Shown here: positions 11,468-23,250 of the stretch, piece by piece
How the letters are laid out: the number at the start of each line of letters is the position of its first letter
Position numbering within the stretch: the first letter of the stretch is position 1
Assembly: GCF_011745365.1 (NCBI RefSeq)
Contig: NW_024468922.1
Coordinates: 1 to 37,746 of the forward strand
Reading direction: 5' to 3'
DNA: 37,746 bases
From: Cryphonectria parasitica EP155
Taxonomy: Eukaryota > Ascomycota > Sordariomycetes > Diaporthales > Cryphonectriaceae
The notes under the pieces: model-generated
What the model saw: the letters and a program-made list of their open reading frames with translations, nothing else
Databases searched by the model: none
Told to the model about the DNA's origin: nothing
Translations under genes and position numbers: made by a program

Positions 11468-11783
11468 TGAATCAGAAATGAGCTGTTGCTCTCGAAAGAA
11501 AAAGAAATAAACAGCTGCTGAAGCAATGAGCAAGAACTTGTGCAACTCAAGCATGCTTGTACAAATGAGGACAGCAAACTAAGGCTACACGAGCGTAAGA
11601 ACAGAGTGAAAGATCTGTCTTAGACCTGTTCAAAGAGTTTAAAATTGAAAAGAAGAGAAAGGATGCTTTTTTTTTGCTTATAGCTAAAGAATTTGAAAAG
11701 TGAGTAGTATTCTTTATATGTATGAGAACTCTTAACTCACTGTACTCCACGTTCCACGAACTACTACTCTGGCTATTACAACA
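11468..11783 (-). repeat. Element X 5' terminal repeat (316 bp)
   Basis: On the minus strand it starts TGTTGTAATAGCC and ends CTGATTCA, so TG...CA. It matches 31247-32025 once the solo G LTR there is removed (316 and 318 bp). It contains a TATA-like ATATAAAGAAT at about 11715. It is followed on the plus strand by CTAG and then G pol sequence. Its GC content is higher than its neighbours. It is the empty-site version of the solo-LTR insertion point (TCTTA at 11730-11734). Confidence 0.75.
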
Positions 11784-13060
11784 CTAGAGCTATAAATCAC
11801 TATACTTCTTGCAATCTATCTTGCAATTTCTTAATAAGTAGTAATAAATATCAGTTCTTAATTATAATATTATTAAATTGCTTATAATCAATATATAGTC
11901 TGAGCTTGCTATTCTTCTTAAGTATAAATAGAATAGGATATTCTGCTAATAATTATAATAATTATATATATTCCTTTTTAAGATTCTTATTAAAATACTT
12001 CTTAAGCGTTTCTAGTTATATCTTATCTAGTCTATAGATAGGAAAGAATTTAAGCTATTTTCCTTCTTATAGCAGGATCTCGTGATTATATAAGCTGTAT
12101 TCTGATAATTCTGTATTCAATTCTTCTTGGAATAATTTCTTAAATTTGTAATATTCTCATAATATACTTGCAAGTATTGGTTCTGATTCATGTACTGTTT
12201 CTGCTATCTGGAGGAATAGTAGGTACTGTTAAGCATGCTTCTTTTTATTCTTTGTTTCTGATAGCGTTTTTGAGAGCTTTAAGCGTTCGCTCCGGGCTGA
12301 ACCGACTGCTTGAGAGCTTGGTTTCGAGGTTTTTCTCGTGTGAACTTACAATTCACATTCTGAAGCCTTTCCTTGTTGCTCCGGAGCGGATCGATTTGCT
12401 GAGAATCTCGCTTCTGTTGTTTTGCTAACCTATTAGCGCTCTGATACTGTTTGAATCCGCTTGTTACTAGGTTCTTCTCCTTGAACTGCTAGCTCTGCTA
12501 GCTTGAAGATATATATGAAGTTATTTAAAGCCTTTTTTCCCGAGTATTCTTTAATAACTAACTTTCATCCTGCATTATTAATTGCAACTATCTCTCTGAA
12601 TATAGCTTGTTTTCATAAGATTTAGCCAGTAGTTTAATCAATTCGAGGATTATGCTTCTTAAGCTATGAAAGCTTTATAATCAGCTCATATTGTGCTATA
12701 TTTGTAGTATTAAAGGAAACTCTGATTACATATTCTTAAATTAAGATAAGTAGATGATTAGTTTTCTTATTAATTACTTCTTAGTTGTATGCAATAGATT
12801 ATTCTTCTATAGTGCTGAGAGTATATAGCTGCTTCTTCCATTTCCATTGTAGTTATGCTTGATTGATAATATATAGAAATATAAAATTTCTCTAAGTATT
12901 ACTATTTAATAGTGCGCTATACTTATATTCTTAAATGTATATATTAAGCTTGATATGAGCATAGTTTGCTTTAAAAGCTTTATATAAGAACTGTTTCAGT
13001 CTAATCATCTGCAGTTCTCTTACAAGCAATTCTAGCTTTTTGAAGTTATTAAGAACTGTT
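11784..13060 (-). pseudogene. pol: G-A pol fragment: protease to RT N-terminus
   Basis: Minus-strand pol in the -1 frame relative to the gag tail. The protease motif reads A-L-L-N-S-N near 12915-12900, so D-S-G is lost. The GC-richer protease-RT linker follows (12480-12160), then the beginning of RT up to the conserved L-D-L-K segment, where X interrupts. The plus-strand ORF at 12168-12428 is a shadow. RIP stops are present throughout. Confidence 0.75.
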
Positions 13061-15100
13061 TGTTCTTCTTCTAAGCTTGCTTTGCTGCTTCTTAAGTAAG
13101 CTTTTTAGCTTGCTTTTGCTCATATTATTATTATTCCTAATCTTTCTTCTATTAATGCTAGTTGCAAACTTTATTATTAATATGAATCATATAAAGCATT
13201 ATTCTGCATTGCTACTATTCTATTTTCTTGTTTATATATTGCTTGAAGCAGTTATTTAGTAGCTCAATGTATGCATTATTATACTGTTTGTTAAGAATTT
13301 CTCTGAAGTAAAGTTCTTGCTTTTTAATAGCTTGAAGGATTTGTTCTAATTCTTTAATAAGGAACTATTCATGCTGTACTTTTTCCAAGAAATGCATTCT
13401 GCAGCTGTAATAAGCACAGGAGATTCATGCTAGCTTATAGTATAGATTATAAAGTAAGCTAATTCGAGGATTCTTGCTTTGCTATGCTTCGATGCTCTGT
13501 AAGAAAATGTAAATAAAGAGCTCTTCTAGCTCTATTCTATAAACAAGATATTCAATTCATATTATCTTCTTATTCCATTCAATGCTGAAGGGAAATCTTT
13601 CTTTTCGAACTTCTGTAGAGCTGTTAGGTTTGTTGTTTACGGAAGATTCTAATGAATTGCTAAGTCGTTTGCTCTAGCTGAATTCTTCTGTTGTCTGAGA
13701 GATATTTTCAGTATCATTTAGATATTTGTATTAATAGCTAAAAGAATATCATTTCTTATTCATATTCCTAATTATAATACTTGATATAGATAATAAGGAA
13801 TAATAAAGAGTATTATTACTAAGTTCTTTCTTCAATGCTTGAATACTTTGTTTAATAATATTAGAGCAGTTCGAGTTGTTGCTGCTCATAATTATGCTAA
13901 GCATATACTCTCGCCCTTCTATCGCTATCTATCTATAATGCTTAGATCTCTAAGAGAATCATTCTGAGCTTTTCTTATTTGAGAGATATATTAAGCAGTT
14001 ATTATTATAGCAGAATATTCAGCTGAGATTTCTATAATCAACAGAGTCCGATACTTGCTTCAAGAGAATGTTTTTGCTTAGTTAATTGAGTTTCTATTGC
14101 TAAGCAATATTCATCTAGCATTCTTTCTAAACTGATTGCTATTTATTCTTTCTAAATTAATAGCAATTGTATAATATGTATTTCTGTTTATTGCAGTTAT
14201 AGCAAGTAATACTGTTTCTTTTGCTATATTGCTTATTAGTAGCATCGAATTTCATAAAATCAGCATGCATAGTACTGCTTTAAGCTGTACTGCTATATTG
14301 ATTGCTATTTTTATATTGAAATTTCTTGCTTATATTAGCTAGAAATCTCTAAATCTAGCTTTTTTCTTTTCTAGATTTTTCTATTTATTATTCATATAAA
14401 TAGTTATTAATGCAAATTATTTAGTTAGAGAATATTGCAAAGTTTTCTAATTAATTCTGCTTAAAGATTTCATTCTTAATATTATTCTTAAATTTCTTAT
14501 AATAATATTTTATAAGATTCTTATCTTTCTATAGAAATTATACTGAGAATTACTTAAATCTGATTATATAAGCAGAAGCTAACTTAGTTTGCTTAAGATT
14601 TATAAGCTGCTAAGCTGTAATATATTCCTTATTAGAATTGCTAAAGATTTCTTTAAAAGCTTTTTCAAAGCTTGCAAAAAAATCAAATATATTCTTAGTA
14701 TTCTAAGTATATACATTGAGATTATTCTAATACTCTAAGTAATTGCATAGAGAAAGCTTATATTAGATAAGAGCATTCTATTCGAAATGAGTTTCTGCAA
14801 GAATAATTTTCTTAGATTCCTTAGTAAACTGAATTATATAATACAAAAAGTATGCTTTATAGTAAGTAAGAAACTTATATAATATTTTCTAATTGCTATT
14901 ATATATAGCAAGCTTGTTCATCTTATATGCTTTTCTAGCATTGCTAATAATTATAAAAATAAACTGCATTTACTAAGCTTAATAAGCTAGCTAAGCTTGC
15001 TAATTAGTAATAATAGCGCTTTAAGCTTGCTATTAATTGCGCAGATTCTGAATATACTGAATAAGCTAGTATATCTGATTAATTAGTTCTTTCTGAGTAG
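13050..15100 (-). pseudogene. gag: G-A gag, degraded
   Basis: Homologue of G1 gag on the minus strand. The CCHC knuckle lies at about 14214-14173 and the Lys/Ala/Gln-rich tail near 13110-13060. The knuckle and tail are out of frame with each other, so this copy has an indel between them. The tail-to-protease step is -1, as in G1 and G-B. The hydrophobic plus-strand ORF at 13077-13259 is its antisense shadow. Confidence 0.75.
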
Positions 15101-15197
15101 AGATACACAAGAACGAAGAGATTTCTTAAGAAGCTATTATATTCTGTATTGCTCAAGAAAATAATACTGAATTATTCTTAAATAAGAGTTATCAAAA

Positions 15198-15643
15198 TAT
15201 AATAAGTACTGCAGTAATCCGAAGATTCCAAAGTATACAAAGAGTTTATACTAATAAGAGCAGTGCTAAGTACAAGCCTTGAATACGGAAATATAACTGA
15301 GTAATTGTATAAGTATTCACTGCTTTTGAAGCTATCAGAGTAGAGAATAATCTGATACTTAGATTAATAACTGAAGAGCTATATACTAAATCTATCTAAT
15401 GATAATGAATGTATGATTATATATTTAGCTCTTTAATATAAATTGCGGGAATCGCTAGCAAGCTTAGCGATTCAAGATATAAGATTCGCTGGGATTAGTA
15501 GCAAGTTCAGCGATCCTCCCTCCTTTACAATCCTAACCCTGAGTTATATAATCCATGTTTTTGTCAGAACATTGAGTTCTTAACATCTAGTTCTTGTTAC
15601 TCGTGACCTGTTTCGTGACTTGCATATTGAATGAGTCATAACA
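15198..15643 (-). repeat. G-A 5' LTR (446 bp, U3 type II)
   Basis: Runs from TATAATAAG to ATAACA on the plus strand. The U3 contains two units of an about 43-bp repeat whose core is a palindrome-like GGATCGCT...AGCGATCC. The same two-unit U3 occurs in the G-C LTR, also 446 bp. The next five bases are TTAGA. Confidence 0.88.
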
Positions 15644-15728
15644 TTAGATTTCTCCAATCCAATATTCTCGAAATGTATAGGAATCTCAACAGTTCTCATA
15701 CTTGCATCTCCTTCAACTTCATTATTAG
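15644..15728 (-). pseudogene. Scrap of older element X copy
   Basis: Begins with TTAGA and matches 1250-1334. It keeps more GC than the younger copy, and the minus frame reads SSNNEVEGDASMRTVEIP, the clearest peptide from the X large ORF. It is the right flank of the G-A/G-C insertion; the left flank is 25828-27676. Homology ends close to the start of element Y. The ORF 15580-15828 (minus) is a chance fusion through this piece. Confidence 0.65.
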
Positions 15729-15732
15729 AGCT

Positions 15733-16129
15733 TGTATGCGCACAAAGGAAATAAGTGGCTCTTGCGACCCCTGGTAGCAGTTCAGAGCTGCTGCAAGAGC
15801 TTCGCTCCGAAGCAGCGCTCTCGTACAATACCGCATAGCTATCAAGCTATTGTCATCTCATTTAGTTCAGACCAATTGTGTATATAAGGGAAAGGGGAAT
15901 AACAGATTCAGCAGCGAAAAAGAGGAGAAGGGAAATAGGTTCAGTAGTCTCTTTGAATGGAAGTATCAACAGAGCAGCTTGGGAGCAGCTTATATCCCTT
16001 TATCTCACTTGTGTGCTCTTTTTACTCTGATAAGTCTGAACTTTTTATTCTTTCCCGGGAAGTAAGCTGTTAGAAGTGAGAATAGCTTCAGTTATATGAA
16101 GCAGTAGCGCTGCTTCAGAGCGATAATCA
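15733..16129 (+). repeat. Putative 5' LTR of element Y
   Basis: Bounded by TGTATGCGCAC and GATAATCA (TG...CA, 397 bp), ending 8 bp before a TGG-starting primer-site candidate. It contains TATATAAGGG at about 15876, suitable as a promoter. GC content is well above that of the surroundings. No second copy lies in the window to confirm the ends. The ORF 15850-16065 lies inside it and is probably not coding. Confidence 0.4.
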
Positions 16130-16249
16130 TAATGAGCTGGCGATTCCGATCTCTTATAGACTCTAAGCTAACTTTCTTCTTAAATCCTTTCTTCAAGCTC
16201 AAATTCAGATCCAGCTTACAAGAATCTCTTGCTCAAAGCATCAGCAGAT

Positions 16250-18351
16250 ATAGCTAGATTACAATGCTAGGAATACGAGCTTGATTATCAGTTAAAAGAA
16301 GAAGAGATATAGCAGCAGCTGAGAAGCAAGCGCGCTCGCTTAATACTACTCCAGAGCAGCAATATCAGCTCGGAGCTTCAGCCAGCTAGCTTCAGCCCTT
16401 TCAGCACCCCTCCTGTGCCAATCTCTTCAGAAGCACTCTCAACAGCGCTTGCACAGCTATATTGCAGCTTGCTAGCTCTTATATATAAGAGAGGATTATA
16501 TATAGAGTTAAAAATATTTCTATACAATCTGCAATACTATTTCAATATCTGCTACTTAATTAATAAAGCGGATAAGATGAAATATGCAGTATACTGCTTG
16601 AAAAATGATTCCAAGCAGAACTAGATCAACTATATTGCTTGCTAGAAGAAGGAACAGCATAAGCTTATTCTTATTATCTTTAAAGAACTTAAGTTCTTTC
16701 TAAAGAACTAGTTAGCTAATTCTATCATCTGCACTATTACTGCTGCAGCAATGCTTGCAAGCATTGCTTAAGATAAGAGCGAATTAGTAATAAGCTTTAT
16801 ATGCTAGTATTAGAAAGCGAAGCTTGAATTTCATTATTCTAATACCGAGCAATACTGCATAATAGCTATTCTTATATACTTTAAATTAGAGATTTGTATT
16901 GCTATCAGTATACAGATAATGCTCTTAAGCAGCTGAAATGCTCTGATTAGCTTAGCATGATATATCGAATTTGCTTAAGAGATGATTATTAATTCTTAAT
17001 CTGCTATCAAAATGCTTCTAAGCAGCAGCTCAGAAATTACTACTTCCTCATATTGTAGCTGTTATAGCTGTAGCAAGCTAGGCTATATAGCAAGGGACTG
17101 CATAGCTTTGCATAGTTCTTAAGCACTTCTTCTTATGAGCACTCAAGCTTTGTTAATACATTCTCAGACAGTTAATAACAACTTTGCTCGCTATTACAAC
17201 TATCAGAAGATAAGCTATTTTGCTAATCTATATTCGAAGCTTTAACGGAATATCTGTTACACTTGCAATAAGCTAAGCTACTATAGTTTCAGTTGCTTAG
17301 AAGCAGAATGTTAGATTTGCAGGAAGAAGAAGCATACAGCAAACAGCTGCAAGCAGGCTAACAAGGTGGCAACAGCTACGCAACAGAGCTGAGGAAACGC
17401 TGAGCAGAAGCTTTGCCAGCTTACCATTCATGCAAGGCTGTTGCTTGGAAACAAAAGGAAGCATACGTATAGATTGGTTAACTTGAGAGCAGAGAAGAAT
17501 CTGATTAATTGCTGCTTAGTTAAAGCTCTAGTGCAGAACTAATCTTTTAAAGCATTCTTCAAGCTTATCTCAATTAATTAGAAAGCTATTATTATATATA
17601 GCAGCTGCTCTATCGATATAAAAATTATAGATAGCTTAGAAACATTCAGAAAGCAGTGCTATCGCTTTATAGTAGCAGATATTAGCTAGCTCAGCTTGAT
17701 TCTGAAGTTTCTGTAGCTTGAGATCGTTAATCCAGTAATACAATAGAATATGAAGCAATGAAGATTTCCCCTCCAGCGCTCCCAGATTCAGCTCTGCATT
17801 ATGGCGAAAGGGCTTGAGAAAGCAAGGATTGCCTTTGCAGCATATTACTACCCAAGCTCACCAGACCTACTCCTCAAAGCTGAGCTAGAAAATGCAGCGC
17901 TAGAGCTGCACCTGCTCCCTGAGTACTGCAACTTTGTTAATCTATGCATGAAGAAGACATCAAAATCGCTCGCACCTCATACTAATATCGACTATTGTAT
18001 CGAGCTCGAAGAGGAAGCAAAACTGCTTTGAAAGCTCTTGTACGCTTTCTCTACAGCTAAACTAGAAATACTCAGGAAATATTTGGAGAAAATGCTAGCT
18101 AGAAGATGGATTCGACTCTCAACTAGCTCTGCTAGCGCATTTATACTATTTGTGCTAAAGAAAGAAAGCGAGCTGCGCTTCTGCATGAACTATAGAATGC
18201 TGAATCGGATTATATACAAGAACTGCACCTCATTGCCTTTGATTGCTGAGATTCTTAATTAACTAAGCTATATACAAATCTATATCAAGCTCGATCTTAA
18301 GAATGCATACTATTAGCTCTGAATCTATAAAGAAGATGAGTAGAAGACTGC
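16250..18351 (+). pseudogene. gag-pol: Element Y gag-pol (3 CCHC knuckles, protease, RT)
   Basis: A single reading frame (shared by all motifs below) runs from a Ser/Pro-rich region near 16380 to 18351, broken only by TAG/TAA/TGA. Three zinc knuckles occur at 17060-17101 (C-x2-C-x4-Y-x4-C, His lost), 17255-17296 (His lost) and 17309-17350 (C-x2-C-x4-H-x4-C, with a stop in place of the residue after the first Cys). The protease site at 17480-17488 reads N-L-R where D-S-G is expected: three transitions. A 77-codon open stretch (17801-18031) and another (18038-18262) carry the RT N-terminus, including R-F-C-M-N-Y-R, L-P-L-I-A-E-I-L and L-D-L-K-N-A-Y. Gag and pol appear fused in one frame, unlike G. 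It is truncated before the YxDD box by the G-B LTR. Confidence 0.8.
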
Positions 18352-18846
18352 TGTAATGAGCACTGCAGCAATCTGAGAATTCCTAAGTATACAAGAAGAT
18401 TTATGCTAACAAGAGCGGTATCAAAGTATTAAGTTCTTGAATACAGAATCATACAAGTCTTAATAAGCAATGCAAGTGTTTACTGCCTTTGAAGCTACTC
18501 AGTATATGAGACTGAATACTTAGATTGATAACTGAAGAGCTATATACTGAATCTATCTAGTAGTAATGAATGTGTTCTTATATATTCAGCTCTTCAGTAT
18601 AGCTTGTCGGGATTGTTAGCAAGCTCAGCAATCCTAAGTGTGAAGCTTGTTGGGATTGTTAGCAAGCCTAGCAATCCTAAATATAAAGCTTATCAGGATC
18701 ATTAGCAAGCTTAGCAATTCTCTCTTCTTTACAACCCTAATCCTGAATTATATAATTAATGCTTTATTAGAATATTAAGTTTCTAATATTTAGTTCTTAT
18801 TACTTGTAATTTATTTTGTAATCTGTATACTGAATAAGTTATAATA
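18352..18846 (-). repeat. G-B 3' LTR (495 bp, three-unit U3)
   Basis: Starts TGTAATGAG and ends GTTATAATA on the plus strand. It is about 49 bp longer than the 446-bp LTRs because of an extra copy of the 43-bp U3 repeat. It interrupts element Y RT. Confidence 0.85.
18602..18722. repeat. 43-bp tandem repeat in G-B LTR U3
   Basis: Three units begin at 18602, 18645 and 18688, each starting GCTTGT or GCTTAT. Each has a palindrome-like core GGATTGTTAGCAAG...AGCAATCC. G-A and G-C LTRs have two units. Expansion and contraction inside U3, near the promoter, could change promoter strength. Confidence 0.75.
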
Positions 18847-18937
18847 TTATCTTCTTTCTATTAGTTATTATTCTCAACAATCTTTTATAAGTATTCTAGC
18901 AAGTTTCTATATTCATGATCTTATCTTCCTAATCAAG

Positions 18938-19564
18938 ATGTTGAATAGAATTAACAAAGTTGCGAAACCGAAATCTTCGAATTCTCGTTCTGATAAAAAA
19001 AAACAGAAAAGCTTTCTTCTTTAGTTTATTCTCTCAAACAGTTTCAATATACATCCCTGTTCTTATTGCAATAATTAGAGTTTGCAATCATATATCGTTT
19101 CTTCTTATAATTCATTCTGTTGCTCGGAGTGCATTTCCTAGAATCGCGCTAAGTGCAACGTTCTGAAATTAACGAATGCTGCTGAACTTTTTCTTACTTC
19201 TACTCAATATCGAAAGCTGAAGAATGAGATAGAAGAGTTGGAGTTAAAATTGCTTCAACTGCATTAACAAAAGAAGATATAGCGCGAAAGGATGTTTCGA
19301 GCTATTCGTTGAAGCTTTACGAATCTTGAAAAGCTTGAGAGAGAGAAAGCTGAGGAAGCTGAAGCTGAGAGGGCGCATATTGCTGCTGAAGTGCAGGCTG
19401 TAGTAACTAAGGAATCTGCTGTTACAGCTGAGGATTTCTCTTTTGAGAGTTTTGATTGAAATTCTGTAAACTTGGGGAATTCTATAATTGACTGGTTAAG
19501 CTTTCTGGAGAATAAGGCTTCCGAGGCTTCTGAGTTTCGGTTTAGGGCGGAGCAACTGTTCTAA
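18938..19564 (+). pseudogene. G-B antisense ORF, paired C-x2-C-x7-C protein
   Basis: 209 codons including the stop, in one unbroken frame length from ATG (18938) to TAA (19564), interrupted only by RIP-type stops. It lies antisense to gag-pol, 91 bp inside the 3' LTR. Features in order: a Lys/Ser-rich basic N-terminus (KVAKPKSSNSRSDKKKQK); C-S-Y-C followed by seven residues and Tyr (third Cys lost); C-S-E-C-I-S then C at the right spacing; a coiled coil rich in Glu/Leu/Lys; an Ala/Glu-rich helix; and an acidic C-terminus with FESFD. G-C encodes the same protein, 206 codons including the stop. Similar Cys pairs occur in uncharacterised repeat-associated fungal proteins as I recall them. Function unknown. 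The ORF at 18960-19166 is a shadow frame. Confidence 0.65.
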
Positions 19565-22500
19565 GTGCTGGTTTCTTTCCTTTTCCAATACTCAGCTATT
19601 CTTTTCTAAGCATTTTCAACATTCTTCTATAGTTCTTATGAGTTTTCGCTTGCTGAGTATTCTTTTCACTTGATAAGATATTCTCTTATAATGTTTATAC
19701 TTCTATACTTAAGAATTTTCTCTATCTTGTATTCTAACTCATTGTTTTTCACTTCTGCTGTATTATCTATTAATGCTTTCTATACTGCTAGTTCCAGCAA
19801 TAAGATGTGGAAAACCGGATATATTCTTATCCTATAAGATAATGCTAATTCGTAGTTAACTGGGAAGATCTGTTATAAGATTTTGAATGATTCCAATTTC
19901 TTATAATCGAGTTTGTTGCTAGATCTGATTATTTTGATATTTTTCTAAAGTAGATAGATTTTATCTCTTTTCTATAGAATTGATTTCTTAATTCTTTTGG
20001 AGTTTGCATATTGTACTATTTGTTTCTGAATGAATTGTAATTCTGATTGGAGTTCTTTCTGAACTTTCTTAATCTTCTTAATTCTTTTATTTGCAGCTTC
20101 TATATCTGCTTTTAATAATACTTTATAGTAAGCTATTAGATTATATTTATAGAGTATAAAGAATAGCAATTTCTTTGTTATGCTTATATTTATGCTATTA
20201 TAAGCGAATTATGTAAGAAGCAATAGATTAATTTAGTTATTCTGTTTCTAATTAATATAGTATTGAAAGTATTATTCAATAATCTGATTTATTCTTTTTA
20301 TTTATTTATCTGTTTGTAAATAAAATGCTATAGATATTTTGTAGTATATTCTAAGTTGTTTTATAAGCAAAGTTCAAAACTTTGAATTAAACTTTCTATT
20401 TCTATTAGAGATTACTTCTTCTAGCATGCTATAGTTTGCAATAATCATTCTAAGGAATATATATATAAGTTTTTCTGCTATATTGCTCTTCTTATAAGAA
20501 AAAAAGTAAGTATACTTGCTTAATTTGCAAACTATTACTAGAATGCTATTATATTATATCTTAATTAAGAGTTTTTATAAGAAAGATAACTTAATAATAA
20601 AGTTTAGATTAATAAATTGCTAAATAATTATAAATACTAATAAGAGATATAATAGTTTGTAAAGCTTATATTTTTTTGTTTTATTCTTTTTGCAGCTATT
20701 GCATTATTATAAAATGTTTTCAATTCTTTTTCTAAAGCTTAATAGATTCTAGTATCTTTTAATGCATTTATAGATTGCTCTAATTCTCTAATATTCATAT
20801 GCTAATATACTATATACATTCTTGATATAGTTATTTTATTTATCTAGAATTATTAATTCTGAATTCTTTTCTGAAGATTTAATTCTGAAAGCAGCATTTA
20901 GCTCTTTATATGCATTAATAAGATTTTCTAACTTTTTTGAGCAAAGATATTTTATATATTCAAGAAATCTGTACTTCAATAATCTGATTTTCTGCTAAGA
21001 GCGTCTGCTTATTTATTCTCTAAGCTTTTGCAATGTACAATCTTGAAATTAAACTGTAAGAGGAATTCTGCTTATCTAACTTATTACTTATTCAAAACTT
21101 TAGTTGTTATAAATATGATTAGATTCTTATAATCTGAGTGAACTATGATCGGATGCTATATGCTAATGAGATAGTATTGCTATTCCTCGAAAGCTTTTAC
21201 TATTGCTATGAGCTTCTGATTAGGGATTTTATAGTTGATTTCTGAGCTATTTAACTTCTTTGAAAAGTTGCTTATAATTCTTAAATGCTCTTAATTATCT
21301 TGCTAATCAAGTTGTTCTCCGAATGCATATTCTAATGCATTGATTTCAATTTTAAAAGATTTGTAGAGATTCGCTTTATACAAAATTAGCTCTAAAGTAA
21401 TATGCTTAATAATCTTATTAAAAGCTTCTTATGCTTTGGAGATTTATTTAAAGAATTAATTCTTTTTGATAAGATTTGTAAGAAAGTATGCGATTCAGCT
21501 ATAGTTTCTAATGAACTGCTTATAGAAGTTAATATATTCGAGAAAAGATCTAATATTTCTAATATTCTTAGAAATTAGCTAGTTTCTAATAGCTTTTATT
21601 TTATCTTTCTATAGCTTAATATATTCTAGCTTAATTGTAAATTCGAAATAGTTAATCTTTTGTATATAAAAGTAACTTTTAGCAGATTTTATAAGAAGTT
21701 TTGCATCTTAAAGCATTTGCAATACTATTTCTATATATTTTTTATATTCTTTTAATATTTAAAAGAAAATAAGAATATTATTGAGATATGCAATAATAAA
21801 CTAATTCAGATGTTTATATAAAATATAATTAATTATTTCTTAAAATGAAGCTGGAATATTTGTTAAACTGAAGAGCATAATCAAATATTCGTAGTATTTG
21901 TAGCGTATTCTGAAAGCAGTTTTCCATTCCTCTTCTTCTTTTATTCTAATCAGATTATAAGCTTCTTTCAGATCTAGAACTATAAACTACTATACTTCTT
22001 GTAATCTATCTTGTAATTTCTTAATAAGTAGCAACAAATATTAGTTATTAATTATAATATTATTAAGTTACTTGTAATTAATATATAGCTTAAGCTTACT
22101 ATTTTTCTTAAATATAAATAGAATAAGATATTCTGCTAATAATTGTAATAATTATATATATTCTTTCTTAAGATTTTTATTAAGATATTCTCTGAATGCT
22201 TCTAATCATGCTATATCTAGTATATAGATAAAGAAGAACTTAAGCTATTTTTCTTCTTGTAGTAGGATCTTGTAATTATATGAATTGTATTCTAACAATT
22301 CTGTATTCAATTCTTTCTGAAATAGTTTCTTAAACTTGTAATATTCTCGTAGTATATTTGCAAGTATTAGTTTTAATTTATTCGCTGTTTCTGCTATCTG
22401 AAGGAACAGTAGGTACTGTTGAGCGTGCTTCTTTTTGTTCGTTGTTTTTAGTAATATTTTTGAGAGCTTTGAGTATTCGCTCTGAGCTGAACTGAGCGCT

Positions 22501-23250
22501 TGAGAGCTTAGTTTCGAGGTTTTTCCTGTGTAGATTTACAATTCACATTCTAAAGCTTTTTCTTATTGCTCCGGAGCGAACTAACTTGCTAAGAGTTTCG
22601 CTTCTGTTATTTTGCTAATCTATTAGTACTCTAGCACTATTTGGGTTCGCTTGCTACTAGATTCTTCTTCTTGAGCTGCTAGTCTTGCTAGTTTGAAAGT
22701 ATGTATAAAGTTGTTTAAAGCTTTTTTTCTCAAGTGCTCTTCAATAACTAACTTCAATCCTGTGCTATTAATTGCAACTATCTCCCTGAGTATAGCTTGT
22801 TCTTATGAGATCTGGCTAATAATCTAATCGATTCAAGAATTGTACTTCTTAAGCTATAAAAGTTTCATAATCAGCTTATACTATACTATATTCATGATAT
22901 CAAAAGAAGCTCTGATTATACATTCTTAGATTAAGATAAGTAGATAATTAGTTTTTTTATTGATTACTTCTTAATTATATGCAATAGATTATTCTTTTAT
23001 AATACTGAGAGTATATGAGCATTTCTTCTATCTCTATTATAATTGTGCTTAATTAATAATATGTGAGAATATGAAGTTTCTCTGAGTGCTACTGTTCAAT
23101 AGTGCGCTGTACTTATATTCTTAAATATATATACTGAACTTAATATAAGCATAGTTTGCTCTAATAGCTTTATATAAGAATCATTCTAGTCTGATCATCT
23201 GCAGTTTCTTTACAAGCGATTCTATTCTTTTGAATTTATTGAGAACTGCT
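19560..23250 (-). pseudogene. pol: G-B pol: protease to chromodomain
   Basis: Minus-strand homologue of G1 pol. The protease site reads A-L-L-N-S-S near 23105-23088, RT Y-L-N-N near 21790, and integrase N-F and S-N-R-N where Asp residues are expected. The integrase C-terminal segment is open at 20169-19972. A degraded chromodomain at about 19740-19575 ends beside the antisense ORF stop. The N-terminal pol segment (about 23240-23130) reads coherently in the -1 frame: L-V-K-K-L-Q-M-I-R-L-E, then a stop at a likely Trp. Confidence 0.82.

Larger units (their letters stand above)
1..11783 (-). mobile_element. Element X (younger copy), 5' part, interrupted by G1
   Basis: This is a large LTR-like element read on the minus strand. 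Its 5' terminal repeat is 11468-11783. The internal part runs 11467-11314, jumps the G1 insertion at 11313-3937 (TSD ATGAT shows that 3936 and 11314 were adjacent), and continues 3936-1 and beyond the window. Minus orientation is chosen for two reasons. A purine-rich tract adjoins the terminal repeat on the other side (32026 onward, read in reverse), and the minus frames carry fewer stops than the plus frames. The element ends in TG...CA and is flanked by CTAG (11784-11787 here, 31243-31246 at the other end). No RT, integrase or RNase H motif was recognised. Positions 1-1254 align without gaps to an older copy at 26423-27676. The matching other end lies at 31247-37746. Confidence 0.7.
11784..15643 (-). 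mobile_element. G-A: 5' half of a minus-strand G element
   Basis: Read on the minus strand it runs from the 5' LTR (15643-15198) through gag and protease to the start of RT, where it breaks off at CTAG (11784-11787) against the X terminal repeat. It is followed at 15644-15648 by TTAGA. G-C (27677-31246) supplies exactly the missing 3' half: it is preceded by TTAGA, ends at CTAG against the other end of X, and has an LTR of the same length and U3 type. Together their internal regions sum to about 6.53 kb, a full G element. They are therefore halves of one insertion that X split. Confidence 0.85.
15733..18351 (+). mobile_element. Element Y: second Ty3/gypsy family, 5' part
   Basis: A gypsy-type element unlike G in sequence. 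It has a possible LTR (15733-16129), a candidate primer site TGGCGATTCC at 16138, gag with three CCHC knuckles, protease and RT. It stops at 18351, where the LTR of G-B begins inside RT. The remainder of RT and the 3' end are not in the window, and the sequence right of G-B is not Y. Codons are much better preserved than in G or X, which suggests low copy number or late arrival. Confidence 0.75.

Noticed and set aside
11547..11750. 67-codon minus ORF in the X 5' terminal repeat, similar to 31329-31529 in the 3' repeat
   Set aside because: Both copies are open in the same frame, but terminal repeats are near-identical copies, and the 3' copy start lies inside the solo LTR. Length is within chance.
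15580..15828. 82-codon minus ORF as a host gene
   Set aside because: It joins G LTR, an old X scrap and the start of element Y by chance; only the X part (15644-15728) has support.
18602..18722. Regular repeats as a CRISPR array
   Set aside because: Three adjacent 43-bp units with no unique spacers, inside an LTR U3 of a eukaryotic retrotransposon.
18960..19166. 68-codon plus ORF next to the G-B LTR
   Set aside because: It is out of frame with the conserved antisense protein that starts at 18938; G-C does not keep it.
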